Shown: positions 13,101 through 26,689, counted from the first letter of the stretch. The stretch: 64,000 nt of DNA from Pachypanchax playfairii (GCA_006937955.1 SSNP01000416.1:24647-88646), one strand, 5' to 3'. The notes: generated by a model not told the origin, from the letters alone. Translations and numbers: made by a program.

Positions 13101-16100
13101 ATATTAAACCAGTTGTAAAACTTTGCGCTTGTTTTTTGCATTTGTAGCAGAATATATGTTGATGTTGTGTATTTTCTAAATAAGCACTTGTTTCTTTAAA
13201 ATTCAATCTGAAAGTACATTGACGGCTTTATTTGTGTTAGCAGAATCCTGTTTGCAGGATTATCAGGTATGATATTAAAGTCAAAAATAGGGTCTTTGAG
13301 ATGGAGAGCTCAAAGCATGATTTATAAGGTACTTTAAGAGACCCAATCACTATCAGTAAAAACACAAGCACTATTTTTATTGAATGTAAGCAGTGCTCAT
13401 GCTGAGTCAAGCTCAAACCTAAAATAAAAACTGAAGTCGAAGAGGCTGGAGAACATCAAGTGACAGTCAAAAGCAAGCAATGATAAGAACTACTGTTCTG
13501 TACTGTGCTGCACCCAGAAAGTCCCAAATCTTTAGTTCATGTCAATCAAATGATGCTATTCTGTCTTTTAGGACAAAACCAGTCTGGATATGTATCTTCT
13601 GGTTGCTAGGCTACTTGGTGAAAACACTTCAGGCAACAATGAAGCCTACTCCAGGTAATAACAGAGTTTTGCTGTTTTAGGGTAACGGCCTTGGCATAAA
13701 TTACAGAGTGACAGTTAAAGCACGTCTGTAACAGCATCATTTATCTTTTAGGAACGAGGCTTTTATTCCCTCGGATGTGTGAGCTGGACGATTTGAGCTT
13801 CCTATGTTTTAGTGGTTGGCGGCTGCTGAAGGCACAGAAAGTATCCTGCAACCTATTTCCTCCAAATAAGAAAATTACAATGAAAAAAACAGTTTATTAT
13901 TTTACTGACATTTGAGAGAAACATGCTCCATTGCTGTAGGTGTGTGCCAAGTCTAACCGTGTGATTAGGACAGCGTTGTCATGGTGAGCCATCCCGTTTT
14001 CTGGAATACTGTTTCCACTGCTGTGATGAGACAGGATGGACTTCTGCCACTTACAGAAACTGTCCAAAGACTTGTCAGCATGATGATTAATCTCCAGGTT
14101 CGGCTGCAAAAGACACACATGTGAGCAAAATCAAACTAATCCAGGTGATTAAAAACAAAACATGTTATTGCAGTACAAGATCAAACTGTGTTATGTTTTA
14201 ATGGTAAATGTGCAGTAGGATGTTTCACGTTTATTGAGCTAAAAAAAAGCTGTAACGTGCCTTATTGAATCTTACAGAACTGAAACAGCTTCATGTGTTA
14301 TTGTATCATATATTGCATCATGTATGTTGTCTTGATAACATCATCATGTGCTGTGATCAGACTGTTCCTCATCACATCGCATTGTATTTTATCAAAGTGT
14401 ATTTCTTGAGTTAAAATGCTACCATGAATTTTTTAAAAGATTTTTAGCCTATAAAATGTTTGTTTTTTTTCATCTTTAATATATCATATTGGGTGGGACA
14501 CGTTGTGTCATGCTGTGAGCTGAACCATGACAACTGATGTCATGTTGTGCAGTGACGAGATGTATTACAGCTCGTTTTTATTGTATTACATCCCTTTTCA
14601 GGTATCGTGTCATTATGGGGCGAGTTACAACACATTATGTTATATTGTGTAAAATTGTGCAGATGCAGCTCATGTTGTTCTGGGGTTTTTTTTCTTACAG
14701 AAAATCATGATATGAGGTGTTTGTATCATACTGAAACTTGTTTTAATGGATATGTTTTGTACTTTAATATAAACAACCACAAAAGATCAGATCTTGTTGT
14801 GTAACTCACATAATGTTTTGTTGTATTGGTGTGTTGTTTTGTTGTCATGACAACATATTGATGATCATATTGTATATGTCACTCGTGCTGAATCATATCC
14901 TGTTGCTGCAGTTTATTCCATTGTGTTTCAGAATATTTGTGTATTATGTAATATGAGATTAAACTGTCAGGTGATGTTGAATCAGAATGCATCTTGTTAT
15001 ATCACGTGTTTTAAATTGTGTCCAGTTAAAATCCATCTGTTCATGTTTTACACGACTGTTTCATGATGCTTCATATTGTGTAATTTTGTGGCTTTTTGTC
15101 TCAGAGCACGCACACGATGAGAAAAGACCATCAAAGTCCCTCAAAGTAAATCTTTTGTGAAGAAAACTGCAGAATCTTTTCTATCAAATACATCAGCATC
15201 ATACAACAAAAAGTGACATTAAAGTTATTGTCGAGCATTGATTATGGTTATGATCAGGATTATGATCCTGAGCCACTGCACAGCGAATGAGCTTTTGAGA
15301 TGGTTCCTTTGCTGGCAGGAGGTTTGAGGAGCAGATCTGAGAACTAATGAAAGCAGATATAAGACTGTACAAGTAAATCAAGTTGGATGAGAAGAAACTA
15401 TAGATAAAGGGTTGATAAGACATGTTGTTATAAAGTGTGTAAAAATATCTTCACAAGAGGAAATGCGGGTTATCCAATAATCAGTTGGTGGTTTGAATCC
15501 AGCTCTTTGCTAAGACGAAATACGTATGAATGTTGGTGGTGGTGGAAGACACTGATAGTGAAAAACAATAGCCTTGCCTCTGGATGTAATAGAAAATTTA
15601 CCATCACCAGAGTGTGACTGAATAATGGATTTACTTGCTAAATAAATCAGATCAATTATTATTGAACAGGTGTGATGCAGGTTTTGTTCCAGACAGATTT
15701 TAAATGATTAATACCATTATTACAACAATAAACAACCCAAAATGATGAATCTAATGTTTTAAAATAAACTTTGTGTAAAATATTATGAATAATTAAAATC
15801 TTATCTGTTGACAGCTCTTTGAACAACCTCAGTTTGGAAAATAGAAATTAGCTTTGACCTAACAGATGAGCAAGCAGCTAGTGACACATGTTTCCATTAC
15901 AAAAGGGATTTCTGTCACTTAAAAACAACCTGAATCTGACAAAACTTCAGAGAAGTTCATGCGAACACAATTAGATAATTATTTATTAATTATCCTGAGA
16001 GAAATATTACTGAGTTACAAAAACAAGTGTCACATGCTAAACCAGAAACGTTGAAGCTAGCTAGCACTGCTACGTTCAGCTAGAAATAGCTGTACAATTC

Positions 16101-19100
16101 AACGTAAATAAGTTGTTTCCAGATGACAGTAATCAGAAATGTACCGTCATTTCCAGACTATAAGCCTCTACTTTGAACACTTAAAGAGGCCATTTCATAC
16201 AAATTTCAGGACTTTGTGGTTATTTCTTAAGTATTTACTTAGTATTTACTAAGTATTAACTTAAGTATTTATGAAACATTTTATATCTAAAAAATATCAG
16301 GAAACACTGATTAACAGACCTTTCAATCTGTCTGCATTAAAATTCGGGTGGTTCCGGCTCCTTCCGTCAGGCCTCGAGCAGCAGCTCGTTCATATTCATT
16401 ATTCAAATTTTCTGGACTCTGATTGGCTAACAAACTCACCTATGAGAGCAAGGTATACTGTTTCCTGCCCCGCTGCGCATGGCAACGTCAGACGTACTCT
16501 CTTCCTATTTGCTACGACTTATGCTACAGCTTTTAGCGAGCAGCATGCTAGGCCTGGTTTCAACTGCGGGAGCTGATGGATACTAACGAACAAAGGAGTT
16601 GTGACGAAACAGATACAGGCCGTTTGAACTCGGGAGACTTCGGGTGTTATCTCCACCTGCGTAGTTTGAGAGATTAAAACTGAAGGAGAAGTTGTTGACC
16701 TGTTTTCACACCCACTATGAAGGTAAGAACACCTGTGGAGCTAAAATATTCAACAGAAACCTCAGAAAAACCGTTTTTAATGGAAGGGCCTCTTTAAACA
16801 ACGATGTGGCTAATTTATGAACTTTTACAGTCTAACAAGCTTCATTTAGCTTCATCAAATCAATGACATTACTGAACAGGTCACAGAGAACCAATGAAAC
16901 TGCTCAAATTAAATCAAACACACGCCTTCATCATTGAAAATACATGAAGAAATGCACATGATACAGTTTTCAAGTTAAAGACAATCAATCTGGCTGTTGA
17001 AGAAGGACATAGAGCAGCTGCATGTGAGCTTAGTGCAGGAGGAAGATGACGGTAGAGATCAAGGCTAGTTTAATTTTTTAACCAGCTGTGGTACAGATGC
17101 TGTTAGTAAAAAAGTAGTTACCTCACGTATGTGTGTTTGTTACCAGTACGTATTAAAAGTTACAAAAATCTCATGTTACAAATGTGGACACCTGCGGCTT
17201 ATAGACATGTGCAGCCTTTATAAGTAAATACAAATCTCTTTTTCTTTTTAAAGTCTGTGGGTGTGGCTTATATTCAGATGCACTTGATAGTCCAGAAAGT
17301 ATTGTACATGGCCTGGAAAACCATCAGCACATTAATCCTGTCAGACCTAATCTCTTTTTCTCAGAACTGAATTCATGTAATGAGCTACTATAAACAACAA
17401 GGAAAATAATAATTGTTCACAATCTTTATACATCGACAACCAAAAAAACAAGAACCAAAAACAGAAGAAGAATAACTTTAACAAGCAGCATAAAATAAAC
17501 ATAAAAATACCTTAATGCATGTACCTCTTTCCCACTTATTCAAAGATATCAGTAAATGTCTTTTCTAACAAAGTTTGACTTTAATTTTTCATATTTTTTA
17601 CTTGATTCCACAAACTAAGACACCAGAATCCTTTTAGAAAAAGCAGATGTTTCTCCCATCACACATACAGGCACATGTACAACGCGTGCAAAAATCTTCC
17701 ATTGATGCTCCCTGAGGGAAGATGTCTGAGCACATCTTTCATCTGATGTGCGTCCATATGGTGGACGGTCTGTCTGACATCTCTGTGCCCCTTCAGCCAC
17801 AGCACTCATAAAAATTAAGCAGTTTACTCACGCTAAGAGCATCCGTTATACACTCGCTGCAGGTGAGGGAGCAGATACTAAAACTTTGGCTGTAAAAATA
17901 AGCAGTGAATGATTCCGAGATCTTAACTTACCTGATCTTCAGTGAGAATAATTAGCCGGGTCACAATAATGTTCACAACATTTCCTAGGCTGGCATCACG
18001 GTAAAGTTTGGCAACCTGACCTCCAGAAAAGAAGAAAAGACAAAGTCAGACATCTAAGCAAGTGATTACGTTTAGACAAACACATGTATGAGTGACATGA
18101 TAAAATACAACACAACCAAAAAGTATGATTAGACTTACAATATTCATCACAGACAAGATGTAGTGCTCAATATCTTTGCGACCGTGATAACCAACCATCA
18201 TCTTATCGGCAACCACGAGTGTCTCTACGAAGCGCTCGGAGCTGATGGACCGCTTCTGTCTGTGGGCATTGTTGGACTCTTCGCTGTTGTTCTGCGGGGC
18301 AGGGGAGGGTGTGCTAAACTGGCAAGGTGCACTACTTTTTATGAGGTCTGTGAATAACATGGAGACAGAATGGGGATAGTGAGTTATAACATTGCAAACT
18401 GGATCAAAATAATGACAGATTGTCTGTTTGAGAGAGAGCTGGTTTGTGTGTGATGACTGCAGAAAGAGAATGATCCCCTTTGAACCAGCTATAGCTTTTG
18501 TTTTATGACCCAGATGCTCTGGGAAAAGCTGTAAGATGGTACGTGTTTGAACATGCTAGCTTCCTGCCAATGACAGCCTTGTTTCCTACAAGACCTTGGC
18601 CCAAATACCAAATATCCACCTGGTTCTTTCTCCAATTTGTCTTTTTTTTTCAGCAGACAGAATTTTGTTCTCTAAAATCTAAAATCTGAACATGATTATT
18701 GGTTCTATAAACAGGTTTGAGTTTCTATAAAAGGTCGAGCTAAATGCTACTCATTCACTGAAAAGCATTTTATTAAAGGTGGAGCGAGATTTTCTTCTAG
18801 GTGCTGAAAGGTGTCCAGGCTGTGAGCAACTTTGGCACACAAGAGACCCAGTTGTGTCTACCAGAACCTGGGCCTAGAACCAAACCAGCACTTCCTCAAA
18901 CCTGCTGTGTATAGTTATTCCTTTACGTCAGTTTCACCCACACAGGATCCAGCCCAGATGGAGGTTCACCAACCTGAAATGCCACAGCTGAACTCCTGGC
19001 TATGCTCTTGTGGTGAGGGAATGGCAGATGTTTTATAAATAACATGCTGCTGCGCTCCATCCAGGTTCCATTCACCGGAGGTGGAGGAGGATATATTCTT

Positions 19101-22100
19101 TAAAGGCTCAATTAAATACTGTTCTTCTTCAGTTGTTATGACACCATGCTTTGTGGGGGGGAGATAAAAAACATGTTAAAAACACCAAACATGAATGTTA
19201 CATGTATAATATAAAAATGGCAGGAAATAAAACATATTCCATGTTTTTTATTGGAGGATGTTTTTGTTAGAATTTTTTTGTTTGTTTTGCTAAATTTTAA
19301 TCAATTAAATGTATTCACACAACTTAAGATGTTCTGATTCAAATGGTGTTTTCAGACAAATTCAAAGTGAAATGATGCAAAGACCCGAATTGCGACAATA
19401 TAAACAGGAAAAAAATGCATAAGTGACCAGAAGAGGAGTATTTTTCTATCTGGTTTTACAAGTGAGAAAGAAAATTATTAAGTCTGAGAAAAAAAAACTG
19501 TTCAGATTCGGTCAAATCCATGAAAATTTTTTTCACTTTTTCTTTAAACAGAATAATAAAATTAAGAGAAAAAGCTTGATCATTTGGCATCAGTTTTTAA
19601 AAGAATTGTTCTGTGCAAAGAAAGATTGTTTTTCATTGTTTAAATTATAAATAAATATTTTTATTAATTTTAATTATCATGAAATTTGAAGCTGAATTGA
19701 AATGTAGCCAAATGGAAATCACATATTTGGCTCAATTCATGTAGTGCGTTGTTACCACGGATCTCTGCCAAGTATTATTTGTAATAAAAGACTTTAGCTG
19801 TATTTCAAAAATATATATTTCAGAAAAAAATAGATCCAGTAGATTTCCAATATACTGGTTGCAAAAAAATTGTGCATTAAAGCAAATATTCATCTTAGAA
19901 GGGATCTTTTTTGTTTATTATCTGTAACTAAGATTTCATAAGATGAACTGCTTATATTAGCATCAAAAGACTAAAATGGAGAAAAATAAAATGGTAACAT
20001 GATGTTTTTTAAGGTTGGTCATGCTTCACAACAAGTAAGGAAGTTAGTAATTCATGTTTGATCAACCTCGTGAGTTTGGTTAATATCATTCGTCGTGTTT
20101 TGTTGCCGTGCTCTGCTTTGCAAACTTTTTGTTGTTCTTGTTTTTTACTGCCAATTAGAGGAACTTTCAGTTACATAGTCAGATATGAAATGTGATACTT
20201 CTGATGGTATTGTTGCACCTTTAGCTGAACTTTTGTTGTGACTGATGTAGAGCCAGACTTTTTGTGCTTCTAACTACTTTTATTGTATCTATACTATGGT
20301 GGATCTTTGCAGACCGGAGAGGAGAGGGGTTAAAGTCATTTGAGTAACTGCAGCATCTTCATCCCTCTCTGCTGAGCCTCAGCTTTGCCTGTGAGCACTG
20401 AGAAGTGGGAACTTGGATCTTGGAATGACATCAGCTGATTGTGTTCGAGTTGCAGGCTGGAAAAGCTGCGGGATTTCCAGCTTTCTCATGATTAAACAAA
20501 CCACTCTGTTAGCATTACAAGTGTGTGGTTTTTTTTTGCATTACATGCGTTTAAAAACTGCAGCAACGTGTGGATGTTTTGTGAATGCTCCGGATGTTGT
20601 GAATGCGCAGGGTAGTAACTATGGCAACAGAGGAAGTGCATTGCTTGGCACTCATTGGAGATGACTCAGTTGCACACAGGAAACAGGAGAGTCCATATGA
20701 ACATTTTCAGCAGAAAACATGAAACAGGAATGTTTCTTTACATTTATAAAATGCAACATTCCATGGATAGAAATTTGGGGGTGACTATATATACATGTGT
20801 ACATCTGTGGCAATTCCTGAATCATGAGTTTTCAAATGTGTAAATTTGCAAGCCAGAGTACTACCTTTGAGCAACAGGGTCATTTTTATCACATACATTA
20901 GTTAGTAATCGGTCATCAAACTTAAAGACCCCAAAAGGTCAATTACATCAAGAAGAAGGTTAAAACATTCTTCTCTTCCTTCCAGTAAGTCCACCTGGAG
21001 TTTCAACTGTGAGAAACATTCAGTTTAGGTTTATAGGAAATACTGGCAAACGCTGGTAGTTATGCACACAACACATGTAGAAACATATTCAGTTCAGAGT
21101 TTACTAGTGTGTGATGTCAGGATCTCATACCGTCCAGACAGCTGATTACATTAAAGCACAGACACGGTTTTGTCCATTTTTGGTGCTGGACGAAAAAAGA
21201 GCAAACACTAATTCAATTTATGATGCTCAGTGCAGGTCCTGCCAACACATTTGGCCACATGTTTGCTCTACATGACTCCATTTGCCAATAAGAAGCAGGG
21301 TCCTTTCTTCCTTCTTTAGAGTTACTCTAAATCAAGCAACTCTTAAAACTTCTTCCAATTTCCTAATTAACTGAGAAGATGTTGGACACTTACAAACTCT
21401 GAGGGTTGAAAGTTCTGATAGAATAATTAGAAACTTTATTGATGTTTTTTGTGTGTGTTGTTTTAAAACAGAAATCTTCTGAGAGATGAGAGATTTAAAT
21501 TTGATCTCAGCTCCTGAGGTGTCGTGTTCACAATATGGAGAATATTTGATTTTCTGTATAAGTGGGACTTCACTCTGAGCTGCCTGCTGCAGACTCAGTG
21601 TGGTCAGTAGTAAAACGTTGAATCCTCTGACAGAAGCCACAGTCAGGGTTGGTTTGAGGCAAGTGAAGCAACGTGAAGACGTTTCGTACTCACCAGGCCC
21701 TTGCAGTTGCTGAGTGCCACTCTGGTTGTGACTTGTTGATTTTGCAAGAATCCAACGTAGTGACAGTTATCTACCATATTATGACGCCACTCAGGCCCCT
21801 CTTTGCCCCAATACTCCACTGTGAAATGTTTTGATACCAGATGGGGACTAAGTGTCAGATTTAAATGAAAGTGCTTTCCATAGGCTGACAGTCTGTAGAA
21901 CAGCCAAGACTCTGGAGGGTCTAAAACAGGTTTTGGTCCCATGATGGGGTCGGTCAGTCCACGTCTCCGTCGGCCCGGCCGTTGATGCTTCACAGTGTAG
22001 CTCAAGAATTCTCCATTTTCATCCACCCGCACTGGAACCGTCAGCTGGTAGTGCTGCAGGTAAGACAGGAACTCCTCTTTTAAGAGAAACAAGAGAAGAA

Positions 22101-22267
22101 CACAATAATTCAGTTGTTTGCTACAGTTGAACCTTTAGGAGATTTCTGCCCCCCCGTTCCGTCATACCTTGAGAGTTGTATGAAAGTCTGTTGACACTCT
22201 GAAATTCTGAAGCAGCCATCATCACCAGGCTCAGTGACCAAGTCAGCGTCTTCCACAAAATTTCCAT
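5492..22267 (-). CDS. adamts6: ADAMTS6 metalloprotease, 5' part (9 coding exons)
   Basis: Secreted zinc metalloprotease of the ADAMTS family. Coding exons in gene order: 22267-22168, 22076-21694, 19148-18974, 18347-18139, 18015-17932, 14103-13958, 12803-12760, 10303-10198, 5638-5492. All have GT-AG borders and the phases join without a break over 1394 nt (464 codons plus 2 nt). The start MEILWKTLTW begins a hydrophobic signal peptide (about residues 1-20). A prodomain follows, with a furin site HRQKR ending at about residue 252. The protease domain includes FVETLVVADKMMVGYHGRK and the zinc site HEIGHNFGMNHD (about 411-422), split between exons 8 and 9. The human protein is 1117 aa, so the disintegrin, thrombospondin and spacer regions lie beyond the left edge. 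ADAMTS10 is the closest alternative, but the N-terminus fits ADAMTS6. No damage is seen in these exons. Confidence 0.95.
5639..7105. other. No gene seen; adamts6 intron
   Basis: Intron between the two exons that share the HEIGHN codon (10198 and 5638). No conserved coding or clear repeat structure noticed in this part. Confidence 0.5.
7106..7146. repeat. (AT)n microsatellite
   Basis: About 20 TA dinucleotides with a single CG interruption, preceded by an A run and followed by a T run. Confidence 0.95.
7238..7919. mobile_element. PIF/Harbinger-type MITE with TTA target duplication
   Basis: 682-bp element with inverted ends: left CCCCTCCTTTCCACCGGATG, and the right end reverse-complemented gives CCCCTCCTTTCCACCGAATG. 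Further inverted similarity covers GCAGCAGCACGT. TTA flanks both sides (7235-7237 and 7920-7922), the 3-bp target typical of PIF/Harbinger. The interior is rich in ACGCGT and TACGC motifs and holds no transposase, so the copy is non-autonomous. It lies inside an adamts6 intron. Confidence 0.8.
8239..9360. mobile_element. Non-autonomous DNA element with CCTGATTTATCA ends
   Basis: About 1.1-kb block, GC-richer than its surroundings near both ends, bounded by GCCTGATTTATCA on the left and its inverted match TGATAAATCAGG on the right. Both subterminal regions repeat GGCGCAAA/TTTGCGCC motifs in opposite orientation. The outermost bases and the target duplication are not clear (TTA or TAG possible), so the superfamily is open; Harbinger-like is a guess. 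Confidence 0.6.
9361..16141. other. adamts6 introns; purine tract and degenerate tandem sequence
   Basis: Apart from the three exons at 10198-10303, 12760-12803 and 13958-14103, this is intron. It includes a long G-rich purine tract (about 11735-12035), a G run at 12232-12244 followed by a pyrimidine-rich stretch to about 12420, and a degenerate TTGTATCATGTTGT-like tandem texture at about 14200-15110. No other coding sequence recognised. Confidence 0.5.
16142..17306. mobile_element. Mariner-like MITE interrupted by a TTAA MITE
   Basis: Left end TACCGTCATTTCCAGACTAT is matched in inverted form by ATAGTCCAGAAAGTATTGTA at the right. Just inside are 'ATAAGCC' and, on the other side, 'GTGTGGCTTAT'. 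This matches a common fish MITE whose ends read 'tttccggactataagccgc' (from memory). The element body is split at its TTAA by the 609-bp MITE at 16185-16793 and resumes with 'acaacgatgtggctaattta'. Confidence 0.65.
16185..16793. mobile_element. TTAA-specific MITE, family B copy 1
   Basis: 609 bp, flanked by TTAA at 16181-16184 and 16794-16797, with ends AGAGGCCATTTC and (inverted) AGAGGCCCTTCC. It is the same family as 38534-39096. This copy carries extra TTAAGTATTTACTTAGT-type repeats near its left end. TTAA targeting points to piggyBac or Kolobok. The conserved short frame starting MKHFISKK is shared by both copies and is probably not a gene. Confidence 0.8.
19149..21693. other. No gene seen; adamts6 intron 2
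   Basis: AT-rich intron between the coding exons ending at 21694 and beginning at 19148. No clear element recognised. Confidence 0.5.
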
Positions 22268-25200
22268 AATTTTGAGAAAGCTGTGACATGGGGGGGTAGA
22301 GGGTGCTACAAGTGGGCTAAAAGCACAGTCTGGGTCCGACACCACACCGTAACAGGTCCATGGTTTCTCTTCTTTACTAAAAGTTTTGTGCTGCACTTGC
22401 AGGCTCCGCCAGGCTCTCAGATCTTTCTTCTAAGCAAGTACTTCCACATGTCACTGGCCTCTGAATGAATGTCAGCAGCTCACAGGAGACTCTGCCACCC
22501 ATCAGACACATCCGTCTCAGGTGGAACTCCAAACTGGAAGCTCTATATTGGAGACTTGTCTTGACTGATCCATCTGCACTCCTGTCAGGGCAAAAAAACA
22601 AAGATTTATTCATTTATTGATGTCAGTGTCAACTATTCCAAAAATGGACTGATCCGCTTCATGTTTGCAGGGAAAAAGACTGAGAATGAATTAATGAAAT
22701 TGTAATTTCATCTTAGTTTCTTATGCTCTTATAAATATTTTGTTCAAAACTGTCCCAAAATCTGAAAACTACAAAGAGCATTGTTTAGAAATGTAGAGTA
22801 ATCCTAAATACGTAGGATTTAAATTGATTAAACCAGCAGCAAAACTTCCAGTTGGTGGCTGGATTTTAAGGAAGTTGAGCACATTTGGTTTGCATCGGCT
22901 CATTGGGTGTAAAATCTCGTCCTGCAGCTGCAGCTCAAAGTGAAATGAATGAATCAAGTTATTACAGCTCGGGTTTAATCTTCTCTTTCAAACCACTCGA
23001 CTTAAACAGGTTCTTAAACAGGTTCTGCAAGGAACGATCCTGATTTTAGTTTACATTTGTGTCCTATTAATTGCAAATTGATGACAGTTTAATGACCAAC
23101 CCAGCGTGACAACAAACGAGGCTTCACGGTGTAAATGACGTGTAATAGCGGCGTTGAAAGGCATGCGTAAATCTGCGGTGCAGACAAGTCTGCATGATCT
23201 AATTTCTACAGATTGTGGTTTGACTAGACTTTTATAAACAAATGTCAGGTGATACAAGAGTGATGTCCAGCGAAAGTGACTCCAGAGACTGGCTTTGGAA
23301 CAGACGGGCTGTGTATTTCCTCAGCTGTAGCGCTCCAGCGGTCTAGACAGACAGCGCTACCTACTTGGCCACTCTGACCCAGACAGCTGGCAGCCGGCCC
23401 GCATGCATTACACCGGTACCTCAAACCCAACCCTCAAGGAGCCTCTGCAAACCAAAATAAACCGGGATTTAGTTGCATGCGATGTGAGGATTTTTTAAAG
23501 TTTCTTTGAACAGACCTGCAAAACGTCAAGCTTTATAAATGGGAGATCCGTGCGTAAATGTTGCCTAAAAGTGTGCATTTTACATGCAACTGGTCCAAAA
23601 CACCTTTGTCACAACTCACAGCCCCGAAATATACCAAAGTAATGAATGTTGCTGCAACACGCCTGCCTGAGAGGATTTAAATGCGCGCACAAATCTGCAC
23701 CGATAAAACCGGCAGAAAGACACCGACCTGTTCTTTACTCAGCAGAGTTAGAGGTTGGGGACATATTTACCATGCTCATCTTCATTGTCAGCTCCAGTCC
23801 AAGTGTGCAAAAGAGAGCTCAGCACAAAAGACTTCTGCAGCCCTTAAGTTCCGCGCACAATCCTCCTCCACTCTGTTCTTCTCATCTCCTTTTGAACTCT
23901 GCCATCCTCTGGATCTGCAGTGAGTGTTCTCCCCCTCAGCCCGGACACTCGAGCAGTAGTATCTCAGCCCCAGACACTGACTGAAAAAAAGAAGTAGAAG
24001 AAGAAACACTTATTCAGCTTTTCAGGCTATTGAATTGCCTCCAACAGAAGGGTCTACTTCCAGTCTATCTCTGCTCCTTATAATCTGGACATTGAGTTCA
24101 TGCTTGTGGCTTAGAGTAGGGTGGTGGGGGGGGGCGAAAAAAAGTGCATCAGACAGCAGCAGAAGATGGCTTAAAGCTGCTTCTCTTCACTACATAGCAG
24201 AGGACCGGGTATGTCCAGGACAATTGGCTTCTTTTTTTCCGGGGGGTGGGGGGGTGGTTGACGTCAGTGCAGATGTGCCTCTCGTCCATCAGCTGTGCGC
24301 ATGTCTATCAGTGCTGGCCTGAAATAACACCTCAGTTCTTTCCAGCCCGAATACAGAAATGAATAATCTTTCACTGGAGTAAAAGCAGCAATTACCCATA
24401 ATTTATAAACTATCTGTGTTCCATTAGTCACTTTGAAGTTAGAACTTTCTTAGAAAAGGAGTTTACACAAACCACTCATTATAAGACAATAAAACAACTT
24501 ATTTTCAGCTTTATTTAAAGCTTCAGATTATTTACCAAACTTAAACCTGAACACAAAAAATAAAGCTTCATCACAAATATACAGCTACTGATCTTTAATT
24601 AAATATCTCAGAACACACCTGAAGTGCATCTTCTCTATTTGACATATATTTCAATACGTTTGTTACATTACGTCTATATTTCAGTAAATGTATAACAATG
24701 GTGTTTTAATATTCCTGCCTTATTCTTTTCTAACTCCACCACATTTATTTTACACTTAAACAAAAAAAAAAAACATTTTGTTTTGTCTAACTGTCAGCTT
24801 GTTGGGACGGACGGATGGATGAAAACATATAGAATCAAGTATGTCTTGAATATTTTGAGCTGTTTCTTTATATTTTGTTTTCAGTAGAACAGATGTTTTA
24901 AAATCAGTTAAAGCAGTACAAAATAACTTTTAAAACTTTAAGCTGCGGTTTTGAAACTTGTCTAAGTGAATACTCACTGAAAAACATGTTCATCTTCATA
25001 TTAGACATCACTCTGTGCGCCTCCAATGACTTTACAATGGACCAAATAACCCCCGTATTTGGGGTTGCAACCGGAAGTGGTGTTTTGATGATTTATGCTG
25101 CCCTGAAGAAAAATGCCGCCATAGTACCAATTGACAGCTTATTTCATAATGAGATGTTATTGGAGGTTTATACAGTATTCTTGTTTATGGCGAGTGTGTC

Positions 25201-26264
25201 CTGTTAGTTATTTAATCATATTTTTATGATCCTTCTCTGATATTTTCTATTTAAATGCCCTCTGGGTCTTTGTCGGCCATTGTTGGGTCCTTCTCCTCTG
25301 GGTGTGTCCAAACATTTGCCTGTCGCTCTGACAATGCAAAGAAAGTAAAAATAATATATTTAGTGTTCCTGTCCTGGGAGAATTTATTTGATAGATAAAA
25401 TGTATTTATGGAAAAATATAGAAACAAAAATAAATGATAAATCTGATTATTGAAGTCAAGACTGTGGAACGGCACATGTGTGTAGCACATCTCAACAGCA
25501 CATTTCAACAGAACACCGGTTCGAGCAACACATGGCTGCAGAAGTTATTCAGTACTGAAGTGGTCATGATCAGTCGTTCTCTGGCTCTTCTGAAGGTCTT
25601 TAGGGATTTGGTTACACTCATCCTCTGTCCTTGTCTTTGACCCTTTTTAGAGGCTTCTTTTGCTTGTAAAGCCACTTAACCGTGATGTATGAATCATTCA
25701 GACATAAAAACCTCTCAGACTAAAGGAACAAGTCAGTGTTGTGTTGACACATAACAGTTTAACAGAGAACCTGGTTTAACATGGATCTTCAGGGCACTTT
25801 GTAACCAGCAGCCTGTTATAAATAAAAACAGTTTTGACATTTATTTGGATAAATGTATTAAAACACCAATAATAATTCAGTTTAATAAATTATAACACCA
25901 ACAAGGTTATTCTCAAAGAGCTATAAATTGAAAACTTGTCATATCAACTGAAGAATGACGCCTCTCTTAAGTCCTGTGTCAGGTCTCTGCTGACTTTCAA
26001 ATACTCTTCATCTGCTGCAGATAATTTTTAATTCAATATATATTTACACACTCTCTTAATATTTTAAGAACAAACAACACAACATGCAGTCAAAAGAAGA
26101 CTTTCAGACTTCCAAATTCTGAAGAACTATTCTTCAAGACTACTTTGAGAGATTATTTAAACTTTTTGAATGCAAATATGCCACTAGTGAAATATTTATC
26201 ATTAAAAAAAATTTACTAACACTTTACTAACACACTTTGTTAGAATGACATACAGAACATTTTA
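22268..26264. other. adamts6 5' flank and probable 5' UTR region; no other gene seen
   Basis: Upstream of the adamts6 start codon. The gene's leader exon or exons and promoter should lie here, and perhaps the GC-richer 23600-24000 stretch belongs to them. No splice junction could be tied to the leader with confidence, so none is called. Confidence 0.35.
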
Positions 26265-26400
26265 CTCAAGCATGTCCAACTCCTGTTCTTGAGATCCATC
26301 ATTCTGCTGCTTCAGATGAATGGGTTACCACCAGGCTTCTGATGAGGAGGTAACTCAGTGATTTAAAACAGGTGTGTTGGAGCAGGGAAACATCTAAAAC
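26265..26400 (-). repeat. Short interspersed repeat, 'CCAACACACCTG' family, copy 1
   Basis: The reverse complement contains TTTTAGATGTTTCCCTGCTC followed by CAACACACCTG and CCTCCTCATCA. It aligns with 63646-63830, with a shorter piece at 61255-61330. Probably a MITE. Its ends were not defined. Confidence 0.5.
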
Positions 26401-26689
26401 ATGCAGTATAGTGGCTCTTATGGACGGGTGCTAGAAATGATTTACATGTTCTTTTGTATAATTTGAATTTGATTCCTTGTGATGACAAAAACAACAAGGC
26501 CATGGAGGAAAAACTGCTCTGTTGAATTTTAAGGACACAAACAGTCATGTTGCCTAAAATGTACATTTATTCTAATAAAAGTTAGATACCAAAACCTGGT
26601 ACCTGAAGAAAAGTTCTTATTCTTAACTTTACATTAACTTGCATGAATATCTTTGGTGTTTTTATTCAAATTCACATAAGCACAAAGAC

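Noticed and set aside
16271..16576. 101-codon frame beginning MKHFISKK.
   Set aside because: Lies inside a MITE and its counterpart at 38595 breaks off early; no domain.
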